From positions 1-33,425 of the forward strand of contig LOET01000075.1 of NCBI GenBank assembly GCA_001515985.1: a stretch of 33,425 bases of DNA, written 5' to 3'. The stretch's first letter is position 1; every line of letters starts with the position of its first letter. Source of the DNA: Sphingomonadales bacterium BRH_c3 (GTDB lineage Bacteria; Pseudomonadota; Alphaproteobacteria; Sphingomonadales; Sphingomonadaceae). Position numbers and translations under genes: made by a program. The notes under the pieces were generated by a model, which was not told the origin of the DNA, searched no databases, and saw only the letters and a program-made list of their open reading frames with translations. Shown here piece after piece: positions 8,496-17,420 of this stretch.

Positions 8496-10154
8496 ATGAA
8501 GACACTTTTCGTCAGCCTGACCGCAATCCTCCTGGCGGTCCCGGCGGCGCCTGCGCTGGCCGATACGCTGGTCGACAATGTCCAGGGCATCACCATTGGA
8601 ACCGATGGCAAGCTGGACCGGTTCGATGCACTGGTAATTGCCGATGACGGCCGCATCAGCGCGGTGCTCAAGCAAGGCGATCCGCGCCCCAAGCGGATCG
8701 ATTACCGCGTCGATGGCGAAGGCCGCGTCATGCTCCCCGGCATGATCGACGCGCATCTCCACGTCATGGGGGTCGGCTTTGGGGAATTGACACTCGACCT
8801 GTCGCAGACCGCTTCGCTTGAGGAAGCGCTGCAGGAAATCGCTGAATTTGCGCGCGCCAATCCCAGCCGCCCATGGATCCTTGGGCGCGGCTGGAACCAG
8901 GAGAAATGGGGCCTCGGTAGGTTCCCGACTGCAGCTGATCTGGACGCCGTGGTGCCTGATCGGCCGGTGTGGCTGAGCAGGGTCGATGGTCATGCCAGCT
9001 GGGCCAACAGCATTGCGATGGAAAAGGCGGCAGTCACCGCGGCCTCGAAGGACCCAAGCGGCGGCCGGATCATCCGCAAGCCCGGCTCGCGCGAACCGGC
9101 CGGCGTATTTGTCGATGCCGCTGAAGCTCTGGTCAATGCGGTGGTCCCCGCTCCGCGCCCGAGCGATCGCGACATCGCTCTGCGCAAGGCGCAGGATTTG
9201 CTGATCGCCAGCGGGATAACTGCAGTTGCCGACATGGGCACCACACTCGAGGATTGGCAGACCTATCGCCGGGCCGGCGACAACGGCGCCCTCAAGCTGC
9301 GGATCATGGCCTATGCTGGCAGCGTCCAGGCGATGGAACTAATCGGCGGCCCCGGCCCCACACCCTGGCTTTATCAGGACCGGCTGCGCATGGGCGGGCT
9401 CAAGCTCTACCTCGATGGCGCGCTCGGTTCGCGCGGCGCGGCACTCAAACAGCCCTATCATGACGAGCCGAGCCATCGCGGGCTACCGCGGCTTACGTCT
9501 GCGCAATTGCGCAATCTGATGAGCCGCGCCGCCATGGATGGCTTCCAGCTTGCCGTCCACGCAATCGGTGATGCCGCCAATTCCGATGTCTTGAGCGCGA
9601 TCGAAGAACTGAGCTCATCCTATTCCGGTGACAGGCGTTGGCGCATCGAACACGCGCAGATTGTCGATCCAGCGGAGATCGCACTGTTCGGCAAGCACAG
9701 TATCATCGCTTCGATGCAGCCGCTCCACCAGACCAGCGACCGCTTGATGGCGGAAGCGCGGCTGGGGCCTGACCGGCTGGGTGGGGCTTATGCCTGGCGC
9801 AGCATCGCCGCAGCGGGCGCGCCGCTAGCCTTTGGCTCGGATGCGCCGGTCGAACCGGCAGACAGCTTTGCCGGCATGGCCGCCGCGATCAGCCGCACCG
9901 ATGCGAAGGGCGAACCGTTTGGTGGCTGGCTACCGCAGGAAAGCGTTTCGCGTGAGGCCGCGCTGGCTGCGTTTACTTCCGGCGCGGCCTATGCCGGATT
10001 CGCTGACGGGCGGTTTGGGCGGTTGGTGCCAGGCGAACGGGCGGATTTCATCCTGGTCGATCGCGATCCGTTCCTGTCGTCCCCGCAGGACATTCGCGGC
10101 ACACGTGTACTAGAGACCTGGATCAACGGGGAAAGGCTGTTCGTCGCCAAATGA
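8496..10154 (+). CDS. Exported YtcJ-type amidohydrolase
   Basis: A metal-dependent hydrolase of the amidohydrolase superfamily, YtcJ/N-substituted formamide deformylase-like branch. It is 552 residues, with a signal peptide (MKTLFVSLTAILLAVPAAPALA, cut near residue 22), so it probably acts in the periplasm. Motifs in order: LPGMIDAHLHVMG with the H-x-H pair H87/H89, ILGRGWNQEKW, GGLKLYLDGALGSRGA, AVHAIGDAAN, WRIEHAQIVDP, and FGSDAPVEPADSF, which supply the metal-binding and catalytic residues of this branch. The C-terminus has the usual ERADFILVDRDP beta segment. It is spaced one base from the upstream dehydrogenase. Substrate is unknown; family members hydrolyse C-N bonds in varied small molecules. 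Confidence 0.9.
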   Translation: MKTLFVSLTAILLAVPAAPALADTLVDNVQGITIGTDGKLDRFDALVIADDGRISAVLKQGDPRPKRIDYRVDGEGRVMLPGMIDAHLHVMGVGFGELTLDLSQTASLEEALQEIAEFARANPSRPWILGRGWNQEKWGLGRFPTAADLDAVVPDRPVWLSRVDGHASWANSIAMEKAAVTAASKDPSGGRIIRKPGSREPAGVFVDAAEALVNAVVPAPRPSDRDIALRKAQDLLIASGITAVADMGTTLEDWQTYRRAGDNGALKLRIMAYAGSVQAMELIGGPGPTPWLYQDRLRMGGLKLYLDGALGSRGAALKQPYHDEPSHRGLPRLTSAQLRNLMSRAAMDGFQLAVHAIGDAANSDVLSAIEELSSSYSGDRRWRIEHAQIVDPAEIALFGKHSIIASMQPLHQTSDRLMAEARLGPDRLGGAYAWRSIAAAGAPLAFGSDAPVEPADSFAGMAAAISRTDAKGEPFGGWLPQESVSREAALAAFTSGAAYAGFADGRFGRLVPGERADFILVDRDPFLSSPQDIRGTRVLETWINGERLFVAK

Positions 10155-10357
10155 TCAGGCCGGTGTTTGGCACGCATCATGCCGGAGACTCGCGTTTACT
10201 TGGTGTTAAGCCTTGATTCGCCATCATACGTATTCACGGGCGGGGCATTGGCCGTAGAGTCTTTCTATTGGCGGCAAGAATGCAACAGTCTGCACTGAAA
10301 CATTCAATTCGGCGATGAATTCAAACAGTTTGACGAACAAATATTTAGAATAGGGGC
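10155..10357. other. Intergenic stretch without a gene
   Basis: The 268 bases between the amidohydrolase stop and the next start hold no supportable gene. They are less GC-rich than the neighbours, especially from 10290 on. The only clear structure is a small perfect palindrome, TCAAA-CAG-TTTGA at 10321-10333, ahead of the candidate promoter of the small exported protein. Confidence 0.6.
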
Positions 10358-10386
10358 TTGTGCCCAAGCGCAAGGTTCCGTAATAT
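10358..10386 (+). promoter_or_regulatory. Candidate sigma-70 type promoter of the small exported protein
   Basis: TTGTGC at 10358-10363 and TAATAT at 10381-10386 are separated by 17 bases, a reasonable housekeeping promoter. Initiation would fall near 10393, giving a leader of about 30 bases with an AGGAG ribosome site at 10411-10415. Both boxes are imperfect. Confidence 0.4.
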
Positions 10387-10422
10387 AAAAAACAATCAAG
10401 ACAAGCCGATAGGAGATCCTTG

Positions 10423-10641
10423 ATGAAATTGCGTACCGTAGCAGCAGCCGCTGCAGTTCTCTCTCTGGCAACCGCTCCGGCAATCGCCGAAGTTTCGCTT
10501 GCTCGCACTCCTGCTCCGGCTGAAGGCGAAAGCGAACTGGGTGGTGGCTCGGGCCTGCTGATCGCCATTATTGCAGCTGCTGCAGTGATTGGCGGCATTA
10601 TCATCGCTGCTGATGGCAGTGACGAGCCGGTCAGCCCCTAA
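10423..10641 (+). CDS. Small exported/membrane protein of unknown function
   Basis: I do not recognise a named family. The 72-residue product has a signal peptide (MKLRTVAAAAAVLSLATAPAIA, likely cut after residue 22), a short Pro/Glu-rich stretch (TPAPAEGESELGGGSG, about 29-44), one Ala/Ile/Gly-rich membrane helix (about 45-63) and a short acidic tail ending DEPVSP. The ATG at 10423 is chosen because AGGAG lies 7 bases upstream; an in-frame TTG directly before it is a less likely start. The gene stands alone, with an AT-rich upstream region, its own candidate promoter and a strong terminator 25 bases after the stop. That layout suggests a well-expressed single-gene transcript. It could be a small envelope protein; nothing shows a specific role. 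Confidence 0.8.
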   Translation: MKLRTVAAAAAVLSLATAPAIAEVSLARTPAPAEGESELGGGSGLLIAIIAAAAVIGGIIIAADGSDEPVSP

Positions 10642-10665
10642 GCGGCGACCCAAAACGAATAGAAA

Positions 10666-10693
10666 GCGGGGTCCTTCGGGCCCCGTTTTTTTT
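10666..10693 (+). terminator. Strong intrinsic terminator after the small exported protein
   Basis: A GC-rich stem (CGGGG at 10667-10671 with CCCCG at 10681-10685, closed by a TTCG-type loop) is followed by eight T residues at 10686-10693. This is a classic rho-independent terminator. Confidence 0.9.
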
Positions 10694-10754
10694 GGACCGA
10701 TCAATTCGCCATTCCGGCGCCTCATGCATCCTGTTTATGAGTTTAAAGCGTAGC

Positions 10755-11585
10755 TCAATCTGAACTTGGTTCAGTCTTGACCTCAGCGGCAATGTCGCCC
10801 ACTTCCTCGCTGTCGCTGTCAGAACCTTCGGGCTCCTTTTTCTCCTGCAAGCGCATCACCAGCAGCGAGCCTTCGAACAGCAGCAGCAGCGGGATCGCCA
10901 GAATGACTTGCGAGCCGGGATCAGGCGGCGTCACAACTGCGGCCAATGCCACTATCCCCACGATAACATAACGCCGCGCCCCGGCGAGTTGCGCGCGCGA
11001 GACAATCCCCGCACGATTGAGCAACAACAACAAAACGGGCAGCAGGAAGCTTATCCCGAAGGCCAGGATGAACTGCATCACCAGGCCAAGATAATCGCCT
11101 GCCGAAGGCAAGGCCTCTATCTTGAGCCCGCCGGCCTCCCCTCCGAAGCCGAGAAACCACTCGAAGGCGGTAGGCATTACGACGAAATAGGCGAGCGCGG
11201 CGCCAGCGGTAAACAGGATTGGTGTCGCGATCAGAAACGGCAGGAAAGCTTTCTTCTCGCGCGCATAGAGCCCCGGCGCGACGAAGGCCCACAGCTGGTT
11301 GGCGATGATCGGGAAGCTGACAAAGAATCCCGCGAACAGTGCCACCTTCAGCTCGACGAAAAAAACTTCGTAAAGCTTGGTGAAGATCAGCTGCCCCTCC
11401 CCGTCAGGAAAGGCATTCTTGAGCGGCTGTATCAGGAACCCCAGGATCGGATCGGCGAAATAGAGGCAAATCGCGAAACCGGCGCCCAAAGCCAGCACGC
11501 TACGGACCAGGCGAGTACGCAGTTCGATCAGATGTTCGAGCAACGGCGCTTCGGTCTCATCGATATCGCGGATCTTGATGGCCAT
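10755..11585 (-). CDS. tatC: Twin-arginine translocase subunit TatC
   Basis: TatC is the polytopic inner-membrane receptor that binds twin-arginine signal peptides and, with TatB and TatA, exports folded proteins. The 276 residues include the N-terminal signature EAPLLEHLIELRTRLVRS, six hydrophobic segments, the family loop FVAPGLYAREKKAFLPF, and TPPDPGSQVILAIPLLLLFEGSL near the end. After the last helix a hydrophilic, acidic tail (about 30 residues, rich in E, S and D) extends beyond the core. The start at ATG 11585 lies 10 bases after the tatB stop. It is the last gene of the tatABC set in this direction. Confidence 0.97.
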   Translation of the reverse strand: MAIKIRDIDETEAPLLEHLIELRTRLVRSVLALGAGFAICLYFADPILGFLIQPLKNAFPDGEGQLIFTKLYEVFFVELKVALFAGFFVSFPIIANQLWAFVAPGLYAREKKAFLPFLIATPILFTAGAALAYFVVMPTAFEWFLGFGGEAGGLKIEALPSAGDYLGLVMQFILAFGISFLLPVLLLLLNRAGIVSRAQLAGARRYVIVGIVALAAVVTPPDPGSQVILAIPLLLLFEGSLLVMRLQEKKEPEGSDSDSEEVGDIAAEVKTEPSSD

Positions 11586-11595
11586 GCTGCCGCCC

Positions 11596-11985
11596 TCAAT
11601 CCCGCTGGTCTGGCTTGCCTAGCGGCAATTGCGGGTCACCCGTTGGCGAACCGGGCGCAGGATCGTCCTCGGTCGGGAAATCCGGCTCTGCCGCTTCGGC
11701 TGAAGCTGCCGAGGGCCCGGTTATCGCCTCGTCGGCAAAGGCCTCCGCATCATCCGTGCGGGCCATGATCGCTTCGTTTTGCGCCTTCCACTTCTTTTCC
11801 AGCTCTTCCAGTTCGGCTTCGCGGATCATGGTGTCGATCCCGCTGCGAAAGTGTGAAGAGACGCGGCGCACCTTGCCTATCCAGCGGCCTGCGGTGCGCA
11901 AGGCAAGCGGCATGTCCTTGGGGCCGATGACAAGCACCGCCACAATCACGATCACCAGCAGTTCGCTGGCGCCGATATCGAACAT
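11596..11985 (-). CDS. tatB: Twin-arginine translocase subunit TatB
   Basis: TatB joins TatC in the signal-peptide receptor complex. The 129-residue product begins MFDIGASELLVIVIVAVLVIGPKDMP. This has the conserved acidic residue early in the membrane helix and the G-P hinge before the amphipathic helix (LALRTAGRWIGKVRRVSSHFRSG). The remainder is charged, with a likely coiled segment EAELEELEKKW, and then a low-complexity Pro/Ala/Glu tail. TatB rather than TatA is indicated by GPKDMP at the hinge, longer length, and placement between tatA and tatC. The start lies 12 bases after the tatA stop. Confidence 0.95.
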   Translation of the reverse strand: MFDIGASELLVIVIVAVLVIGPKDMPLALRTAGRWIGKVRRVSSHFRSGIDTMIREAELEELEKKWKAQNEAIMARTDDAEAFADEAITGPSAASAEAAEPDFPTEDDPAPGSPTGDPQLPLGKPDQRD

Positions 11986-11997
11986 GCCGTGGGCCTC

Positions 11998-12258
11998 CTA
12001 GCCCTTGAGATCGGGCGTGTCAGAGCGCGGCGCAGGCTGAGGGTCTGCTTTCTGCTGCGCGTCGCTGTGTGGCTTCTGCGCTTGCCCTTCGATTTGTGCA
12101 GCGGGTTTTGTAGAGGGGCTATCCTCTTCGCTCATACCCTTTTTGAAACTGCTGATTCCCTTGCCGAAATCGCCCATCATCTCGGAAATGCGCCCGCGCC
12201 CGAACAGGACGAGCACGACCAGCGCGATGATAAGGAGCTGCCAAATACTAAGACCCAT
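11998..12258 (-). CDS. tatA: Twin-arginine translocase subunit TatA
   Basis: TatA oligomerises to form the transport-active element of the Tat system. The ATG at 12258 gives 86 residues, starting [20 protein letters not shown], then the hinge and amphipathic helix [23 protein letters not shown] and a polar tail rich in Q, P, K and D. A longer open frame extends upstream to 12477, but the earlier starts overlap scpB and add sequence unlike TatA; GAGAGAA lies a few bases before the chosen ATG. There are 70 bases between the scpB stop and this start, so a promoter of its own is possible, though the gene probably also shares the upstream operon transcript. Confidence 0.96.
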   Translation of the reverse strand: MGLSIWQLLIIALVVLVLFGRGRISEMMGDFGKGISSFKKGMSEEDSPSTKPAAQIEGQAQKPHSDAQQKADPQPAPRSDTPDLKG

Positions 12259-12328
12259 GGGAATTCTCTCTGAATGCGTTGCAGAGCCAATATAGGACAC
12301 CGAAGCCGCAGGCGCCAGTAACGTTTGG

Positions 12329-12979
12329 TCAGCCCCGCGATTCACCTGCTTCGCTGGATTCGCCGATTTCATCGGCTGGCTCACCGCCATCTGCCTCGGC
12401 AGCGTCAGCCTCTTCATGCAAGGCCTCGAAAGCATCGTCGACCGGATCGAGCAAGCCCGCCGCGCGCAGTTCGTCAATTCCCGGCAAGTCGCGGCGACTG
12501 GAAAGGCCGAAGTGGTCGAGGAATTCCTGCGTGGTCGCGTAGATCACCGGGCGTCCGGGCACTTCGCGCCGCCCCGCCAGTTTGATCCAGCCCGCCTCCA
12601 TCAGCACGTCAAGCGTGCCCTTGGCGGTCTGCACGCCGCGGATCGATTCGATTTCGGCACGGCTGACCGGCTCGTGATAGGCGACAATCGCCAGCACTTC
12701 GGTGGCCGCCCGGCTCAGGCGCCGAACCTGCTCGCGTTCACGCCGCAGCAGATGCGCAAGATCGGGCGCGGTCTCGAAATGCCAGCGCTTGCCGCGTTCG
12801 ACCAGGTGGACGCCGCGATCCGAATAATGGATCTGCAACTCAACCACGGCCTCGCGCACGATCGCATTCTCAAGCCCGCCGAGATGCCCGGCCAGCGCTT
12901 CAATGCTCATCGGCTCCTCGCTTGCAAACAGTGTCGCCTCGAGCGCACGCAGAACTTCGCCCGGGGTTTCGCTGCTCAC
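12329..12979 (-). CDS. scpB: Segregation and condensation protein B (ScpB)
   Basis: ScpB is the winged-helix kite subunit that dimerises on ScpA in the SMC-ScpAB condensin complex for chromosome segregation. The 216 residues contain the tandem winged-helix signature: [25 protein letters not shown] (first wing helix), the [30 protein letters not shown] block, and [27 protein letters not shown]. The C-terminal tail is acidic ([19 protein letters not shown]). The start is GTG at 12979, overlapping the scpA TGA in a GTGA junction, which suggests translational coupling and matched stoichiometry. Confidence 0.95.
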   Translation of the reverse strand: MSSETPGEVLRALEATLFASEEPMSIEALAGHLGGLENAIVREAVVELQIHYSDRGVHLVERGKRWHFETAPDLAHLLRREREQVRRLSRAATEVLAIVAYHEPVSRAEIESIRGVQTAKGTLDVLMEAGWIKLAGRREVPGRPVIYATTQEFLDHFGLSSRRDLPGIDELRAAGLLDPVDDAFEALHEEADAAEADGGEPADEIGESSEAGESRG

Positions 12980-13788
12980 TTGACGATCCTTCTGAGCCGC
13001 ATGGCACCGAAAATTTCCTCTTGCGCAATTTCCGCCCTGCCCAGCCGCGCCAGTTCCAGCGCAGCAACAAAGCTGGATGCAAGCGCGGACTTGCGCAGCC
13101 GCGGCTCTGCATGCGGGGGCAGGAAGTCGCGCAGGTCCATCCAGTCAAGTGTCACACCCAGCATGGCGGAAACCCGGTCTAGCGCGCTTTCAAGCGTCAT
13201 CACCGGCCTGTCGAAGACATGGTATATTCTTGGTGCGGTGCGTGCCTTGACCTGACCATAGGCCTGGATCAGGGCATAATTGTCGCACTTCCACTGCGTC
13301 TTGCGATCGATCCTGAGGCCTTCCGGGCAGCCGCGCAGGAATATATCGCGTCCGATCCGGTCACGCCCCATCAGCCGGGCCGCCGCCTCGCGCATCGCGC
13401 CGAGCCGCTGGAGCCGCAGTTGCAGCCGCAGCGCCAGATCTTCGGGGCTTGGATCTTCCTGCTCTTCCCTCGGCAGAAGCAGCGCCGATTTGAGATAGGC
13501 CAGCCAGGCTGCCATCACCAGATAGTCAGCCGCCAGTTCAAGCCGCAATGCCCCCGCCCGATCGATAAAGGACAGATATTGGTCAACCAGCGCGAGGATC
13601 GAAATCTGCCGCAGATCGACCTTCTGCCGCCGCGCCAAATCCAAAAGCAGGTCAAGCGGTCCCTCCCAGCCTTCGAGCTCGAGATAGAGCGCGCTGTCAT
13701 CGTCCGGCTTGGCCGGTGCGGCAACGCCTTCCCATTCATCGCCTTCTTCGGCTTGCGGGGCTGCGAACAACAGGCCGTCCTCGCTCAT
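12976..13788 (-). CDS. scpA: Segregation and condensation protein A (ScpA)
   Basis: ScpA is the kleisin that bridges SMC heads and binds ScpB. The 270-residue protein has a variable acidic N-terminus, then the family block LYLELEGWEGPLDLLLDLARRQKVDLRQISI (about 35-65), VDQYLSFID, and LAADYLVMAAWLAYLKSALLLP. The C-terminal winged-helix segment contains DLRDFLPPHAEPRLRKSALASSFVAALELARLGRAEI. The ATG at 13788 overlaps the nagZ stop in an ATGA junction, and its own stop overlaps scpB, so nagZ-scpA-scpB form one transcription unit. Confidence 0.95.
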   Translation of the reverse strand: MSEDGLLFAAPQAEEGDEWEGVAAPAKPDDDSALYLELEGWEGPLDLLLDLARRQKVDLRQISILALVDQYLSFIDRAGALRLELAADYLVMAAWLAYLKSALLLPREEQEDPSPEDLALRLQLRLQRLGAMREAAARLMGRDRIGRDIFLRGCPEGLRIDRKTQWKCDNYALIQAYGQVKARTAPRIYHVFDRPVMTLESALDRVSAMLGVTLDWMDLRDFLPPHAEPRLRKSALASSFVAALELARLGRAEIAQEEIFGAMRLRRIVK

Positions 13789-14807
13789 GCGGCTTCCCCC
13801 ACAGCACCCAACAGCGCATCGCGCTGAGCCAGCAATTCGGCGGCCTCGCCGCAGCCCTCACGCAGCCGGGTTCCAGCAAGCGCGCGGGCAAGCCGCGTCC
13901 CGGTCACTTCACCCATCGCGGGAAGAATTTCCGCTATCGCCGCCATGTCAGGCATCCTGGCCCAGCAATTGAGCACCAGATCGCAACCTGCGGCATGGGC
14001 GCGCGCGGCGCGTTCTGGCACGCTGCCTTCAAGCGCCTCCATATCGATGTCATCGCTCAGCAAAAGCCCGTCGAAACCGATCCGCCCCCGGATGATCTCT
14101 GCGATCACGACTGGCGAGAGCGTGGCGGGCTGTTCCGCATCCCAGGCGGTGAAGCGAATATGCGCGGTCATCCCGATATGCGCACGGTCGCTCAACGCAG
14201 CGAAAGGCGCAATATCGGCTTCAAGCTCCTTATCGCTGGCATCCACCACCGGCAGCTGAAGGTGGCTGTCGCAGGTCGCGCGGCCATGGCCCGGCATATG
14301 CTTGAGGCAGCCCGCAACTCCGCCAAGCGCCAGCCCGTCAAGCACCGCCCGCCCCAGGGCCGCCACCTGCATGGGTTCGCTTCCCAGCGCGCGATCACCG
14401 ATGACATTATCGGTTTCGGGCCGGCGCAGGTCGAGCGGAGCCTGGAAATCGACCGTGATCCCCATCGCCGCCAGCTCCAGCGCCATCGCCTGCGCATTGG
14501 CCCGCGCCGCCTCGATCGCGCTGGCAGGGGCGATCCGGTAAAGCCTGTCGAATACTTCGCCTGCGGGATAGGCGGTCCAATGCGGCGGACGCATCCGTGC
14601 AACCCGTCCGCCTTCCTGATCGATCGAAACCAGCAGATTTTCGCGCCCGTGAATGCTGCGCAAATCATCTGTCAGGCGGCGCAATTGCACAGGATCGACG
14701 CAGTTGCGGGCGAACAGGATATAGCCCGCCGGATCGGCCTCTGCGAAAAAGGCGCGCTCGTCGGCGGTCAGCTCAGCCCCGGCAATCCCGAAAATGGCAG
14801 GCGTCAT
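13785..14807 (-). CDS. nagZ: Beta-N-acetylhexosaminidase NagZ (peptidoglycan recycling)
   Basis: NagZ removes N-acetylglucosamine from anhydro-muropeptides in the cytoplasm (glycoside hydrolase family 3), feeding cell-wall recycling. The ATG at 14807 gives 340 residues beginning MTPAIFGIAGAELT. The frame reaches back to 14843, but those 12 extra residues are not family-like. Conserved blocks are SIDQEGGRVARMRPP, GITVDFQAPLDL, the CLKHMPGHGRA motif (about residues 168-177) whose His takes part in acid/base catalysis, and LLLSDDIDMEALEG, which carries the nucleophilic Asp (about 252-253). There is no signal peptide, as expected. It lies 106 bases after the SPOR gene and overlaps scpA. Confidence 0.95.
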   Translation of the reverse strand: MTPAIFGIAGAELTADERAFFAEADPAGYILFARNCVDPVQLRRLTDDLRSIHGRENLLVSIDQEGGRVARMRPPHWTAYPAGEVFDRLYRIAPASAIEAARANAQAMALELAAMGITVDFQAPLDLRRPETDNVIGDRALGSEPMQVAALGRAVLDGLALGGVAGCLKHMPGHGRATCDSHLQLPVVDASDKELEADIAPFAALSDRAHIGMTAHIRFTAWDAEQPATLSPVVIAEIIRGRIGFDGLLLSDDIDMEALEGSVPERAARAHAAGCDLVLNCWARMPDMAAIAEILPAMGEVTGTRLARALAGTRLREGCGEAAELLAQRDALLGAVGEAA

Positions 14808-14893
14808 AAGCAAAAGATTCGCAGCAAAGCCTGAAAACGGCAAGTTCGGACATGGTTAGTGCGGGGGAAAACGGCGCGTTTCTGCCCCGCTCA

Positions 14894-14905
14894 AGCAAAT
14901 TTGCT
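14894..14905. repeat. Perfect 12-base palindrome between the SPOR gene and nagZ
   Basis: AGCAAATTTGCT is perfectly self-complementary and lies 8 bases after the SPOR-gene stop, upstream of nagZ. It may be a binding site; the short stem without a T run makes termination unlikely. Confidence 0.35.
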
Positions 14906-14913
14906 GCACTATT

Positions 14914-15618
14914 TCAGCGTTTCACCTGGCAAGCGAGCCCATCGGCCTTGAGCGCTTCACACAGCGTTCGCGCTGCCGACAGATCAGGCGCCACAGCCTG
15001 CAAGCGGTAGACAGTACCGATATCCGCCTGCCCCTTCACAACGCGGTGGCGCACGCCATTGAGCAAAGTGGTCTGGCGCTGCAGTGTGGCCCAGCCGGTT
15101 TCCGCCGCGCCCTGCGAACCATAGGCGCCCACCTGCACGCCCACCCCGTCCTGCTCGATCACGGTTTCATCACTGCTACGGGTCGCGATAACAGGTCGCG
15201 GCACGCTGCCGGCTTCAGGCGGGGCGGGCGGCGTGGTATCCTCTGCCAATTGCCCTTCACGGGTGATTCCTTCGCCTACCTTGGGCGCCACGTTGCCTGT
15301 GCCGGCAAAGGTCTTGCCGCCGGCATCCTCTGGCCGCTCTTTATAGGGACCAGGTGGGGCCTCGATCGTGCTGCCATCGGCCACGATACTCGGACCCATA
15401 GCATGGTTCGAATACCACCAGACCCCGCCGATCGCGGCTGCGAGCAACACCAGCAGCACCGCAGCAAAGCCCACGATACGCTTAGTATCGACCGCGCCCT
15501 CTTCGGGATCATATTCATCGGATTCGAGCCACGGCAGGCTGTCATCGCCGTTTAGCGCAAGCTCCGCCTCATCTGCCCTGTCACCCCGATATCCCTCACT
15601 CGGCGAGATCATGCTCAC
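14914..15618 (-). CDS. SPOR-domain membrane protein
   Basis: A single-pass inner-membrane protein with a periplasmic peptidoglycan-binding SPOR domain, the type that recognises glycan strands lacking stem peptides at division sites. The 234-residue product has an acidic cytoplasmic N-terminus, one membrane helix (about 47-69, [23 protein letters not shown]), a Pro/Glu-rich linker, and the SPOR domain (about 157-234: [49 protein letters not shown]). GTG at 15618 overlaps the argS stop in a GTGA junction; ATG at 15612 is an alternative start. Placement before nagZ fits the usual alphaproteobacterial order and a cell-wall role. Confidence 0.9.
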   Translation of the reverse strand: MSMISPSEGYRGDRADEAELALNGDDSLPWLESDEYDPEEGAVDTKRIVGFAAVLLVLLAAAIGGVWWYSNHAMGPSIVADGSTIEAPPGPYKERPEDAGGKTFAGTGNVAPKVGEGITREGQLAEDTTPPAPPEAGSVPRPVIATRSSDETVIEQDGVGVQVGAYGSQGAAETGWATLQRQTTLLNGVRHRVVKGQADIGTVYRLQAVAPDLSAARTLCEALKADGLACQVKR

Positions 15619-17363
15619 ATCTCCTCGACCGCATCGACCCCCAGAATGCGCAAGCCGTTACGGATAACCTGACCCAACTGGTCGGCAAGGTAAAGCCTTG
15701 CACCGGTCAGCGCTGGATCATCGGTGAGGATAAAGCGCTTCTCAGGCCGGTCATTGCCCAGATTCCAATAGGCGTGGAAGGCCCCTGCCAGCTCGTAAAG
15801 ATAGAAGGCGATCCGGTGCGGCTCACGCGCCTTGGCTGCAGCCTCCACCTCGCGCGGAAACTGTGCCGCCTGCTTGATCAGTTCAAGCTCCTCCTCGCCC
15901 AGCAGCGAGAGGGAAACGCCTGACGGGGCAAGCCCCGCCGCAGCCGCTTTTCGCAAAGTCGAACGGATCCGCGCATGGGCATACTGGACGTAGAAAACCG
16001 GGTTGTCCTTCGATGCCTCGATCACCTTGGCGAAATCGAATTCCATCTGCGCCTCGGGCTTGCGCGTCAGCATGGTGAAGCGCACCACATCCTTGCCTAC
16101 TTCGCGCACCATGTCGGCTACCGTTACGAAAGTGCCCGAACGCTTCGACATCTTGATCGGCTCGCCGCCGCGCAGCAGCTGCACCATCTGCACCAGCTTG
16201 ACGTCGAAGGAGATGACTTTTCCCTGCCCTTCGGCCAGCGCGGCGACAGCGGCCTTGATCCGCTTTACCGTGCCCGCATGATCCGCGCCCCAGATGTCGA
16301 TCAGCGCATCAGCACTCTCTGCCTTCTGCATGTGATAGGCCAGATCGGCGCCGAAATAGGTCCAGCTGCCATCCGACTTTCTGATCGGTCGATCCTGATC
16401 GTCGCCGTATTTCGTGCTGCGGAACAGTGGCAGTTCCACCGGCTCCCAGTCTTCTGGCGGAGCCTTGCCCTTGGGCGCTTCCAGAACGCCGTCGTAAACC
16501 AGGTCATGCGCGCGCAGCCAGGCTTCGGCGGCTTCGGGCTTTCCTGCGGCCTGCAAGGCGGCCTCGGACGAGAACACATCGTGATGGATGCCGAGCAGCG
16601 CAAGGTCAGCCTTGATGAGGGCCATCATCTGCTCGACTGCCTCGGCGCGGAAGATCGGCAGCCATTCCCCTTCGGCCACGTCCTTGAACCGCTCGCCCAA
16701 CTCGCTGGCGAGATATTCGCCCACCGGGATCAGATAGTCGCCCGGATAAAGCCCTTCCGGAATCTCGCCGATATCCTCACCCAGTGCCTCGCGATAACGC
16801 AGGTGGGCAGAGCGCGCGAGCACATCCACCTGCCCGCCGGCATCGTTAATGTAATATTCGCGGGTGACCTCATGCCCGGCAAATTCGAGCAGGCTCGCAA
16901 GCGCATCGCCCACCACCGCCCCGCGGCAATGGCCCATGTGCATCGGCCCGGTCGGGTTGGCCGAAACATATTCGACATTCACCCGCCGTCCCTTGCCTGT
17001 GTCAGAACGTCCATAGTCGCTGCCCAGCTTTCCAATCGCGCTGAGCTCTGCAATCCAAACGGCAGGATCAAGCCGTAAATTGATGAAGCCCGGACCGGCT
17101 ATCTCGGCGCTGGCAATCGCCGGATCGGCGGATAGCTTGCCCGCGATCGCTTCAGCCAGCACGCGCGGGTTGGCCTTGGCCTGCCCGGCCAGCACCATCG
17201 CAGCGTTGGTGGCAAGGTCACCGTGGCTGGCGTCACGCGGCGGCTCGACCGCCACACTGCCGCGCGCGCAGCTTGCAGGCAGCACCCCTTCGGCTTCTAG
17301 CGCAGACAATGCCGCACTGATCTTGGCTTCGAATAGTTTGTAGAGCGTTGGGCTGTCGGACAT
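15615..17363 (-). CDS. argS: Arginyl-tRNA synthetase
   Basis: A class I synthetase that charges tRNA-Arg. The ATG at 17363 gives 582 residues, [15 protein letters not shown]; the frame reaches back 12 more codons that do not resemble the family. Domains: an N-terminal Arg-tRNA additional domain (about 1-110, with [21 protein letters not shown]), the catalytic core with the HIGH motif as HMGH at 142-145 ([20 protein letters not shown]), the KMSKS-equivalent KMSKRSG at 404-410, and a C-terminal DALR anticodon-binding domain (about 455-582). It is followed by the SPOR gene with a 4-base overlap. Confidence 0.97.
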   Translation of the reverse strand: MSDSPTLYKLFEAKISAALSALEAEGVLPASCARGSVAVEPPRDASHGDLATNAAMVLAGQAKANPRVLAEAIAGKLSADPAIASAEIAGPGFINLRLDPAVWIAELSAIGKLGSDYGRSDTGKGRRVNVEYVSANPTGPMHMGHCRGAVVGDALASLLEFAGHEVTREYYINDAGGQVDVLARSAHLRYREALGEDIGEIPEGLYPGDYLIPVGEYLASELGERFKDVAEGEWLPIFRAEAVEQMMALIKADLALLGIHHDVFSSEAALQAAGKPEAAEAWLRAHDLVYDGVLEAPKGKAPPEDWEPVELPLFRSTKYGDDQDRPIRKSDGSWTYFGADLAYHMQKAESADALIDIWGADHAGTVKRIKAAVAALAEGQGKVISFDVKLVQMVQLLRGGEPIKMSKRSGTFVTVADMVREVGKDVVRFTMLTRKPEAQMEFDFAKVIEASKDNPVFYVQYAHARIRSTLRKAAAAGLAPSGVSLSLLGEEELELIKQAAQFPREVEAAAKAREPHRIAFYLYELAGAFHAYWNLGNDRPEKRFILTDDPALTGARLYLADQLGQVIRNGLRILGVDAVEEM

Positions 17364-17420
17364 GGCTCGTGCGCCTAGCCGAATCCGCCAGAATCGCAAG
17401 CGCGGCGAGCCTGCGCCCGA

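Noticed and set aside
10155..10200. Possible terminator after the amidohydrolase (GGCA...TGCC)
   Set aside because: The stem is only four bases with a weak context and no T run.
12259..12477. Longer N-terminal extension of tatA
   Set aside because: The extra 73 residues overlap scpB and do not resemble TatA, which begins at the hydrophobic helix from 12258.
13716..14834. A 372-codon open frame on the plus strand
   Set aside because: Antisense to nagZ and the start of scpA; composition is His/Arg-rich and without motifs.
15975..17078. A 367-codon open frame on the plus strand
   Set aside because: Shadow of argS, which has clear HIGH and KMSKS motifs on the other strand.
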